This document shows, piece after piece, positions 18,040 to 24,304 of a stretch of 33,322 nt of DNA; within the stretch, counting starts at the first letter, position 1; every line of letters starts with the position of its first letter. Location of the stretch: assembly GCA_910585755.1 (NCBI GenBank), contig CAJUFH010000010.1, forward strand, positions 1 to 33,322. The letters are read 5' to 3'. Source of the DNA: an uncultured Muribaculaceae bacterium (lineage in GTDB: Bacteria; Bacteroidota; Bacteroidia; Bacteroidales; Muribaculaceae). A model generated the notes under the pieces. The model did not search any database. It was given only the letters and a program-made list of their open reading frames with translations, and was not told the DNA's origin. The translations under genes and the position numbers were made by a program.

Positions 18040-18139
18040 GGTTTAGGCCCGGCTTGTCCCCGAATGTCGGGTGGAGCGAGCCGAAGGCGAGCGGCCTCCC
18101 ATCTCTCCCAAATCTCCCAGTCCTCCCATCCCCTTTCCC
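18038..18139. repeat. Dispersed mosaic repeat upstream of tadA
   Basis: The first module is AAGGTTTAGGCCCGGCTT (18038-18055), identical over 18 bases to 31818-31835 and one base different from 22551-22568. Next comes TGTCGGGTGGAGCGAGC (18065-18081), identical over 17 bases to 20039-20055, then CGAAGGCGAGCGGCC and a CT-rich tract of 9-base units (18095-18139) that runs up to the tadA ATG. The repeat begins inside the stop codon of the RNase Z gene. Confidence 0.9.
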
Positions 18140-18140
18140 G

Positions 18141-18587
18141 ATGCCAACCGAAGAAGAAGACATAAAATATATGCGCCTCGCCCTCGACGAGGCCAGGCGC
18201 GGAGCCGCCCTCGGGGAAGTCCCCGTCGGGGCAGTTATCGTTTGCAAAGGGCAGATTGTCGGCCGCGGCCATAACCTGACCGAGACCCTCAACGACGTTA
18301 CCGCCCATGCCGAAATCCAGGCAATAACCGCCGCCGCAGGAACCCTCGGCGGAAAATACCTCACCGACTGCACCCTGTATGTAACCGTCGAGCCCTGCCT
18401 GATGTGCGCCGGCGCGATTGCCTGGGCGCAGATCCGCCGCCTCGTAATCGGGGCCCCCGACCCCAAGCGGGGCTACGCATGCCAGGTATCCCGCACCCCC
18501 TTCCATCCCCGCTGCGAAGTCATCACCGGCCTCCTCGCCCCCGAATGTTCCGCCCTCATGACCTCCTTCTTCTCCTCCCGCCGCTAA
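18141..18587 (+). CDS. tadA: tRNA-specific adenosine deaminase TadA
   Basis: TadA deaminates adenosine to inosine at position 34 of tRNA-Arg(ACG), allowing wobble decoding. The 148-residue protein has the zinc deaminase motifs H56-A57-E58 and P85-C86-x-x-C89 (EPCLMCAGAI), and family wording GEVPVGAVIV, GHNLTETLNDVTAHAEIQAI and DPKRGY. The start at 18141 (MPTEEEDIKYMRLALDEA) is chosen because an in-frame ATG 87 bases upstream would translate the repeat tract into a Pro/Ser-rich leader. The gene ends 4 bases from the convergent queE with no terminator seen between. Confidence 0.94.
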   Translation: MPTEEEDIKYMRLALDEARRGAALGEVPVGAVIVCKGQIVGRGHNLTETLNDVTAHAEIQAITAAAGTLGGKYLTDCTLYVTVEPCLMCAGAIAWAQIRRLVIGAPDPKRGYACQVSRTPFHPRCEVITGLLAPECSALMTSFFSSRR

Positions 18588-18591
18588 CCCG

Positions 18592-19179
18592 TCAGGGGAT
18601 ATCGATCAGCTTGTGGGTCTGGAGGGAGAGGCGCCAGCGGGGATTGGATTTGATGTAGGCGACGCAGGAGGCAAGGATAGCGGCATTGCGGGAGGGGTCG
18701 CCGGTGTCGCAGGGCTGCAGGAAGCGGTGGCGCGCCGCGAAGCCGTCCAGGCCGGCGAAAGCCTCGCCGGCGGGGCGACCCTCGGCGTCTAACCCCTGAA
18801 ACACGACCTTTAGCTCGTCAGCCTCGCGGAGCGCCAACGGAGCCCCCTTCGGCGAACAGGTAACCCAGTCGACCCCCGCGGGAAGCGCCCCGGTGCCGTT
18901 GGTCTCGACCTGCACGAAAAAGCCGGCCCCGTGAAGCCCGTCGACAAGCTCTTCCGTCAGTTGAAGCGACGGCTCACCCCCCGTGATAACGACATGCCGC
19001 GCCGGAAAACCCGCGGCGGCCTCGACAATCTCCCCGACGCTCATCCCGCGCCCGTCAAAATGGTCGGTATCGCAGAACGGGCAGCGCAGGTTGCATCCGC
19101 TCAGCCTGACGAACACCGCCGGAGTCCCCGTAAAGAACCCCTCCCCCTGCAACGAATAAAATATCTCGTTTACCTTCAT
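18592..19179 (-). CDS. queE: 7-carboxy-7-deazaguanine synthase QueE (radical SAM)
   Basis: QueE converts 6-carboxy-tetrahydropterin to 7-carboxy-7-deazaguanine in queuosine biosynthesis. The 195-residue protein begins MKVNEIFYSLQGEGFFTGTP and carries the radical SAM cluster motif C29-x3-C33-x2-C36 (CNLRCPFC), then the SAM-binding VITGGEPSLQ and the substrate-region VETNGTG. The ATG at 19179 is used because an upstream in-frame ATG adds 48 unrelated residues overlapping queD. The queD stop is 1 base upstream, so the two genes are coupled. The convergent neighbour tadA is also a tRNA-modification gene. QueC and QueF are not in the window. Confidence 0.95.
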   Translation of the reverse strand: MKVNEIFYSLQGEGFFTGTPAVFVRLSGCNLRCPFCDTDHFDGRGMSVGEIVEAAAGFPARHVVITGGEPSLQLTEELVDGLHGAGFFVQVETNGTGALPAGVDWVTCSPKGAPLALREADELKVVFQGLDAEGRPAGEAFAGLDGFAARHRFLQPCDTGDPSRNAAILASCVAYIKSNPRWRLSLQTHKLIDIP

Positions 19180-19180
19180 A

Positions 19181-19531
19181 TCAGAAATCAAACGCTGCCT
19201 CGTCGGTAGTGTAAACCGCGGTGTTCCCGTCGCTCTCCTGTACCTTGGCCATATAGCATTGCGGCACCTGCTCGGTAATCCACCGCGCGATATTCTCCGC
19301 GGTCGGGTTGAAGGGGAGCACATCGTTAAGGTGACGGTGGTCCAGCGCGCCGTGGATGCGCTCCTTGATAGCGGTGAAGTCGCAGACCATCCCGTCGGCG
19401 TTCAGTTCCGCCGCGCGGCAATAGACCGTCACGACCCAGTTGTGGCCGTGGACATTAGAGCACTTGCTCTCGTAGGAGAGCTTCAGCGAGTGGCTCCCCG
19501 CGATTTCCATTCTTTTCTTCACATAGTACAT
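19181..19531 (-). CDS. queD: 6-carboxy-5,6,7,8-tetrahydropterin synthase QueD
   Basis: QueD makes 6-carboxy-tetrahydropterin from dihydroneopterin triphosphate, the step before QueE. The 116-residue protein shows the zinc ligands H14, H28 and H30 (HGHNW), the catalytic C24, and the LDHRHLND segment at 63-70 with PTAEN near 77-81. The start MYYVKKRMEIAGSH at 19531 is chosen; an ATG 69 bases upstream adds residues outside the fold and overlaps the preceding gene. A TAGTTTTG -7 element lies 24 bases upstream. Confidence 0.95.
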   Translation of the reverse strand: MYYVKKRMEIAGSHSLKLSYESKCSNVHGHNWVVTVYCRAAELNADGMVCDFTAIKERIHGALDHRHLNDVLPFNPTAENIARWITEQVPQCYMAKVQESDGNTAVYTTDEAAFDF

Positions 19532-19554
19532 AGCCGCGAAGTTACAACTTTTTC

Positions 19555-19562
19555 CAAAACTA
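19555..19562 (-). promoter_or_regulatory. Possible -7 element for queD-queE
   Basis: The minus strand reads TAGTTTTG, which fits TAnnTTTG. It overlaps the last codons of the upstream membrane-protein gene and lies 24 bases before the queD start. No -33 TTG is seen at the expected spacing, so read-through from the upstream genes is also possible. Confidence 0.4.
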
Positions 19563-21008
19563 TCGGTCGCCGGGATCCCGTTCGCGCGGCACTGCGACAT
19601 ACCCCCCTTCTCCGGGAAGAAGGAGGTAAACCGTCCGCGCGCCGTCCGCGTCCATCGCCATAAAGCGCTCCGAAGGGGGCGCCCCGTAGGTCCCCGCCTC
19701 GATCGGCTCCGCCCCCTCGGGAAGCGAACTCAGGGTATCTCTCCGCGAGGGGAGAATCAGGAACCGCGGCTTCTTGTAATAGTCCGCGATTACCTGGTGT
19801 AGATAATAGTCGTCCGCGTCGAGAGTCCTGACGCGCCGGAGAGTGTACCAAGGCTGCCCGCTCTCCTTCGGGAGGTCGGCGACGACGACCCCGTCGTCGC
19901 TCGCGGCAAGCGCTTGCCGCGCCTGGCGTTCCGCGGCAGCCATCCGCGCCACCGCCGGAATCGGCGCGGCGGCGAAAAACAGCGCCGCCACCGCCAGTAC
20001 CCAGCATAAACCCCGGTAAACAGCGCTCCGGCGCGGCCTGTCGGGTGGAGCGAGCTTCAGCGAGCGGCTCCAGAGCAGCAGCGCGACGAGTGCGAAGGTC
20101 TGCGAGAACCATCCGCTGCGCCCGATAATCCCCCCTACCGCGCAGAACAGCAGCGACCCGGCCGAAGCCGCAAGCCAGAATCCCCACCAGCCCCTGACCG
20201 CGACCTTCATCCAGGCTCTCCAGCGCCCCCAAAAGAGCAAGCCCCCGAAGAGCGCCGCCGCCAAGAGGGTCAGCGGTGCGGAACAGGCGACAAGTTCCCA
20301 CATCGGCGCGTCGGCCACCCGGTCGGCGGTCGCCCTCCCCCATATCCCCGGCGAACAGAAAGCCATCGCGACCCCGGCGGCAAACGCCGCGACAGGCCAC
20401 TTTGCCAGCCCCCTGTTCCAATACAGCAGCCATATCGCCGCCACTAACATCGGCGCCCCCATCGACTCGTGGAAGCCCCCCGCGACAACCGAGAAAGCCA
20501 GTACAAGCCCCCGCCCCGATTTCCCCTTGACCGACGGATAACGCTGCCACAGATAGACAAACAGCAGCCCCGCGCATGCCGCTACGGGGTAGTTGAAGTT
20601 GAAGTCAACGGTAAACATAAGGTCCCACCACGGATACGCCACCGCGATATACGCCAGCGCGGCGCACGCCGCCAGCACCCTTCCGCGCCACGCGTCCCCC
20701 AACCGCAGCACTAACGCCATCATCCCCCAGGTCGCGGCCCCCATCACCAGCGCCGTCAGCCATTTCGGAAGGAACGTCAGCGACAGCATCGCGAACAGGT
20801 TCGCCAGCCGCCCGTTGGAGTGCAGCCAGTGGAACGGGAACCAGCGCCACAGCCGCTCGAGCGGCCAGGGGCCGTCGAACCCGTCGACGGTTCGGAACGC
20901 GCCCATATACCCGTAATCGTCCCCCGTCAGCGGAAACAGGAGATAGAGCACAAGGAACAACAGCGCCAGGAGGGCCGTCAGAAGCGCGGCCGGGTTCAGC
21001 CGCCTCAT
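19560..21008 (-). CDS. DUF6056-like polytopic membrane protein
   Basis: The 482-residue protein has about ten hydrophobic helices and then a soluble C-terminal part from roughly residue 355. The motif GDDYGY at 29-34, right after the first helix, followed by NGRLANLF and later GGFHESMG, is the pattern of the DUF6056 family. That family looks like GT-C-type membrane glycosyltransferases, but its activity is not established. The start at 21008 is used because it overlaps the trmD stop as ATGA, suggesting translational coupling; 20 codons of an upstream in-frame extension lie inside trmD. Residues 313-326 (WSRSLKLAPPDRP), in a loop between two helices, are encoded by a copy of the dispersed repeat at 20039-20072. 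Confidence 0.7.
   Translation of the reverse strand: MRRLNPAALLTALLALLFLVLYLLFPLTGDDYGYMGAFRTVDGFDGPWPLERLWRWFPFHWLHSNGRLANLFAMLSLTFLPKWLTALVMGAATWGMMALVLRLGDAWRGRVLAACAALAYIAVAYPWWDLMFTVDFNFNYPVAACAGLLFVYLWQRYPSVKGKSGRGLVLAFSVVAGGFHESMGAPMLVAAIWLLYWNRGLAKWPVAAFAAGVAMAFCSPGIWGRATADRVADAPMWELVACSAPLTLLAAALFGGLLFWGRWRAWMKVAVRGWWGFWLAASAGSLLFCAVGGIIGRSGWFSQTFALVALLLWSRSLKLAPPDRPRRSAVYRGLCWVLAVAALFFAAAPIPAVARMAAAERQARQALAASDDGVVVADLPKESGQPWYTLRRVRTLDADDYYLHQVIADYYKKPRFLILPSRRDTLSSLPEGAEPIEAGTYGAPPSERFMAMDADGARTVYLLLPGEGGYVAVPRERDPGDR
20039..20072. repeat. Dispersed repeat module inside the DUF6056-like gene
   Basis: TGTCGGGTGGAGCGAGC (20039-20055) is identical to 18065-18081, followed by TTCAGCGAGCGGCTCC, which resembles the GCGAGCGGCC half of the intergenic copies at 18086 and 28121. 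On the coding (minus) strand it is read in frame as part of a loop. Confidence 0.8.
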
Positions 21009-21682
21009 TCGTCCAGGAGGTCGGGCCGCAGGGCGCGGGTGCGGGCAAGCGACTGCTCGTGGCGCCATTCGGCGATTTTGGCCTCGTGGCCAGAAAGGAG
21101 TATGTCAGGCACGCGCCACCCCTTGTATTCCGCCGGCCGCGTGTAGTCGGGAGCCGACAGCAGATGGTCCTGGAAAGAGTCCGAGAGGGCGCTCTGCTCG
21201 TCGCCGATCGCGCCCGGAATCAGGCGCACCAGCGCGTCGGAGATAATGATCGCCGGAAGCTCACCCCCCGTCAGCACATAATCCCCGACAGATATTTCCT
21301 TGGTAATCAGATGTTCCCTTACCCGGTAGTCGACCCCCTTGTAGTGGCCGCAGAGGATTATGATATTGTTCAGCAGCGACATGCGGTTGGCCATCGGCTG
21401 GTCGAACCGCTCCCCGTCGGGCGACGTGAAAATCACCTCGTCGTAATCCCTCTCGGCCTTCAAAGCGCTGATGCAGCGGTCAATCGGCTCTACCTGCATC
21501 ACCATTCCCGCCTCACCCCCGAAAGGGTAGTCGTCGACCTTGCGGTGCTTGTTGGTCGAATAGTCGCGGAGGTTATGGATATGGAACTCCACCAGCCCCT
21601 TCGTCTGCGCCCGTTTCAGAATCGAGCAGTCGAGCGGCGAGTCAAACATCTCCGGCAGAACCGTCAGTATATCAATTCTCAT
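21005..21682 (-). CDS. trmD: tRNA (guanine-N1)-methyltransferase TrmD
   Basis: TrmD methylates G37 of tRNAs that read CNN codons and helps prevent frameshifting. The 225-residue protein starts MRIDILTVLPEMFDSPLDCSI and has the trefoil-knot SAM site: FTSPDGERF, LCGHYKGVDYR at 110-120 and GDYVLTGGELPA at 133-144. The C-terminal domain ends with SGHEAKIAEWRHEQSLARTRALRPDLL. Its stop codon overlaps the start of the DUF6056-like gene (ATGA). Confidence 0.97.
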   Translation of the reverse strand: MRIDILTVLPEMFDSPLDCSILKRAQTKGLVEFHIHNLRDYSTNKHRKVDDYPFGGEAGMVMQVEPIDRCISALKAERDYDEVIFTSPDGERFDQPMANRMSLLNNIIILCGHYKGVDYRVREHLITKEISVGDYVLTGGELPAIIISDALVRLIPGAIGDEQSALSDSFQDHLLSAPDYTRPAEYKGWRVPDILLSGHEAKIAEWRHEQSLARTRALRPDLLDE

Positions 21683-21718
21683 CTCTATCTATTCTGTTTC
21701 GTTTTTAACGGTGTAGGG

Positions 21719-21736
21719 ACGCGGCGTGCCGCGTCA
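21719..21736. repeat. GC-rich palindrome between trmD and the AsnA-like gene
   Basis: GACGCGG and CCGCGTC flank a CGTG loop, preceded by GGTGTAGG. The form resembles short extragenic palindromes seen in many bacteria. No T-run follows on either strand, so it is not a typical intrinsic terminator. Confidence 0.6.
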
Positions 21737-21762
21737 TATCTGGTTATCCGTCCTCCTGAACC

Positions 21763-22542
21763 TTATCTGAGCAGTTCCGCCTGATGGAGTATCTGCAGCG
21801 CGAGCTGGTCCCGGTAGATATTTCCTCCCGCGCAGTAGCGGCCCGTCTCCTCCGCCGGGGCGTGGAGCGAGAAGTCGGCCAAAGTGACGGGGTAACCTAC
21901 AGCGTCGTTCCAGACAATCAGCCTCCCCGACATGCCCCCGTCACCCGTCAGCAGGAGCGCTTCCGAGTGGTGGTCCCGCAGGTATTCGTATTCGAGCCGT
22001 TCCATCGCCGCCCCGTCGCGGAGCCGCGATACCTCCTCCTCAGCGACAACCCGCGGCCCCACGGGGAGCGTGCGCGTCAGATGTGGGAACCGCTCCAAAA
22101 TCATCTCCTCCGCCGCCTCCAGCATCCGGTAGACAGCCGTACCCTTCTCCACGAGCGTCGCTTCCGAGTAAGCATCCTCCTCGATTACCTGCTGCCAGGC
22201 CCAGGCCGAGGTCTGCGGCGAGCGAGTGGCGTTTTCCGGCACCCACGGCCTCAGCGCCGTCATGACGGCGAACACCCCGAATCCAGGCGCGATGTCGTAG
22301 CGGTCGAGCTGCGCGCGGAGCCACGGGTCAAGCCCCGTCGCGATTTCCATCGTCTCTCCCGAGGTCGGGAGCGTGAAGGTAACGGCCTCGCCGGGGCCGT
22401 TAAGCCCTTTCCCAGCGGGGAAATACAGCGGAGCGGAGACGCGTCGCAGGCCGAACTCTTCGGCCAGCCGCGGTTCGAGGAAGCGCTTCACCTCGGTAAG
22501 CGCTATTTCAGCGGTTTCGCGCAACAGGCGGGGAGTGTACAT
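21763..22542 (-). CDS. Degenerate aspartate-ammonia ligase (AsnA)-like protein
   Basis: The 259-residue protein aligns along its length with AsnA, which has a class II aminoacyl-tRNA synthetase-like core. Matching parts are KRFLEPRLAEEFGLRRVSAP (19-38), DIAPGFGVFAVMTALRP (83-99, AsnA IEPGYGIYTDMNAIR), AWAWQQVI (113-120, AsnA DQWDWERVI) and GRLIVWNDAV (206-215, AsnA GDLLLWDDVL). The motifs that make AsnA a catalyst are changed or missing. HSLAKWKR reads IATGLDPWLR, DQW has become SAW, the SDG...RAPDYDD stretch is deleted, and GGGIGQSR reads CAGGNIYRD. The protein is also about 85 residues shorter than typical AsnA. It is probably a pseudoenzyme or an enzyme with a new role. It lies between the TPR/beta-barrel pair and trmD, with repeats on both sides. 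The alignment was made by eye from memory of the family. Confidence 0.75.
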   Translation of the reverse strand: MYTPRLLRETAEIALTEVKRFLEPRLAEEFGLRRVSAPLYFPAGKGLNGPGEAVTFTLPTSGETMEIATGLDPWLRAQLDRYDIAPGFGVFAVMTALRPWVPENATRSPQTSAWAWQQVIEEDAYSEATLVEKGTAVYRMLEAAEEMILERFPHLTRTLPVGPRVVAEEEVSRLRDGAAMERLEYEYLRDHHSEALLLTGDGGMSGRLIVWNDAVGYPVTLADFSLHAPAEETGRYCAGGNIYRDQLALQILHQAELLR

Positions 22543-22544
22543 AA

Positions 22545-22669
22545 GGGTTTAAGGTTTAGGCTCGGCTTACGCCTCGCCACGGTGAAAAGTTAAAGGTGAA
22601 GGGAATACCGGGGCCGCGGCCCGAATGGGTTCTGGTCCCGGTGTGAGGGGCCGCGGCCCTGAAGCCGCC
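22545..22669. repeat. Dispersed mosaic repeat between the AsnA-like and beta-barrel genes
   Basis: The gap starts with AAGGGTTTAAGGTTTAGG and the module AAGGTTTAGGCTCGGCTT (22551-22568), which runs into GCTCGGCTTACGCC, the reverse complement of a part of 31997-32014. The 50-base module at 22620-22669 (CCCGAATGGGTTCTGG... ending GAAGCCGCC) matches 31938-31987 at 44 of 50 positions. GGGGCCGCGGCCC occurs twice (22610-22622 and 22648-22660). Confidence 0.85.
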
Positions 22670-24304
22670 TTAGAAGCGGAAAAGCACCCCGACGCGCCCC
22701 CGGATCCCCTGGTCGGGAATCCCGAAAGGCTCCATCGAGCGGTTGTCGAGCAGGTTCTCCCCCTCGACAAACACCCGCAGCGGCTTCAGGACCTCGTAGG
22801 AGACCTCCGCCTCCAGGTTGTCGTAGTCGCGCAGGTTCGCGTAATAGACCTCCGCGCCGTCGAAGCAGGCCATAGTGCGGTCCATCCGCCGCGAGTAGCC
22901 GAGCTTGATTTCCAGCTTCTCAACGGGCTTTACCGAAACCTCCGCCCCGAGGCGCTGGCGGGAACGGTCGCGCCACTGGTACCAGTCTCCACGCGGGCCC
23001 TCGCTGCAGACAGCCTCGAAGCCGACTGCCAGCCCGACAATCGAGCGGTACTGCCAGCTCAAGCGCGCCCCGGCCTTGACTGACCGAAGGTCAAACGCGC
23101 CCCAGACCGGCAGCTCCCGCGCGTAAAGGGGCATCAGCCAGTTGTTTGCCGCCGCGTATGCTGCGCCGACCTCCACCGCGAAGCCCCGGAAAGGCCCGAC
23201 GCGGAATTTCAGCTCCCCTTCAAAGGGAATGTGGCTCATACCGTAAGAGACATACGGGCTGAAACAGGGGGCCTCGCGGTAAAGCTCTGCGAGAGGGTTC
23301 AGGTGCTCCCCGCCCCCGAGGCGCAGAGCGATGCCGAGCCAGCTCTCCGGGTTGTAGCCCGCCAGGATGTCCGGCGCGACGTGTACCTTCTTCCCGGCGT
23401 TGAAGGAGAAATCGGCCCGGACCCCGACGCGGGCCGTTACCGTCCCGTTGTCGAAAACCCAGTGGGGGCGCAGGGCGATATACCCCTGCGTCTTCCCCTT
23501 ACCCTTTATTTCTCCGAAATGGTTGAAGTTCAGGAAGCTGCCGCTTATGTCGACTCCGGCGGAGGAATGGCTGTCAATCTCCTGCAGGGCGTTCCCCCCT
23601 AAGGAGAACCCGTGCTGGCGCATCGGCTGCAGGTCCTCCGCGGCGGCGCGTCCGAAATTGAACAGGCGGTAGTCGCCCCGGAAGCCGTAGCGAAGCCCTT
23701 TCTCTTCGGACTCCCCCTCCCATTTCGCCCCGAAACGCCAGTCAACGGCGTTGCGCGACGGGTCGAGAAGCTCCTCCGGGTGGTTGACGCGGGAGAAGAG
23801 GAAACGGGTGTCGAGCGAGAGCTTACCCCCGTCGAAGCGGTGGGAGAATCCCGCCCTGGCTCCGGCCTCTGCGCGCTTTACCGCGACCTTCTCGTCGAAG
23901 AGGTCGCTCCGGCGCTTGTAGTCGGTATATCTCCCCTCGATTCCGAAATCCAGCAGGGTGCGCCCGGTGCTGACGGCCCGGTAGCCCGCCTCAAGCTCCC
24001 CGTTCTTCTCCGTCGCGTAGGCTCCCTTGACGTAGCCCCGCCAGGGGGATTGTTCGACGGCAGCTCCCGTATATGCCGGCTCGTAGGGTGAGAGCATCGG
24101 CGTGAGGGCGCTCCATTGCGTGAAGTCCCTGAACGACAGTTCCACGGGGCGCAGGTCGGGCCGCTGGAGGCTGGGATATATGTTCAGGCGCGTCGCCGCC
24201 CGAAGCTCGGGCACGATCTCGCGCTCTATCGTGATTTCCTTTTCAAGCTCCTCTCCGTTGGCCAGGAGCGGGAGCAGTATGGCTAATAATGCGGTCTTTT
24301 TCAT
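22670..24304 (-). CDS. Outer-membrane beta-barrel protein, TonB-receptor-like without plug
   Basis: The 544-residue protein has a short signal peptide (MKKTALLAILLPLLANG) and a charged periplasmic start (EKEITIEREIVPELR). About 450 residues of alternating beta strands follow, rich in aromatic and charged residues, and the protein ends in phenylalanine (GRVGVLFRF), the usual outer-membrane sorting residue. The last 100 residues (LRVFVEGENLLDNRSMEPFG) resemble the end of TonB-dependent receptor barrels, but no plug domain or TonB box is seen. Its ATG overlaps the stop of the upstream TPR gene (ATGA), so the two products are probably made together and may act together. The substrate or role is unknown. 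Confidence 0.75.
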   Translation of the reverse strand: MKKTALLAILLPLLANGEELEKEITIEREIVPELRAATRLNIYPSLQRPDLRPVELSFRDFTQWSALTPMLSPYEPAYTGAAVEQSPWRGYVKGAYATEKNGELEAGYRAVSTGRTLLDFGIEGRYTDYKRRSDLFDEKVAVKRAEAGARAGFSHRFDGGKLSLDTRFLFSRVNHPEELLDPSRNAVDWRFGAKWEGESEEKGLRYGFRGDYRLFNFGRAAAEDLQPMRQHGFSLGGNALQEIDSHSSAGVDISGSFLNFNHFGEIKGKGKTQGYIALRPHWVFDNGTVTARVGVRADFSFNAGKKVHVAPDILAGYNPESWLGIALRLGGGEHLNPLAELYREAPCFSPYVSYGMSHIPFEGELKFRVGPFRGFAVEVGAAYAAANNWLMPLYARELPVWGAFDLRSVKAGARLSWQYRSIVGLAVGFEAVCSEGPRGDWYQWRDRSRQRLGAEVSVKPVEKLEIKLGYSRRMDRTMACFDGAEVYYANLRDYDNLEAEVSYEVLKPLRVFVEGENLLDNRSMEPFGIPDQGIRGRVGVLFRF

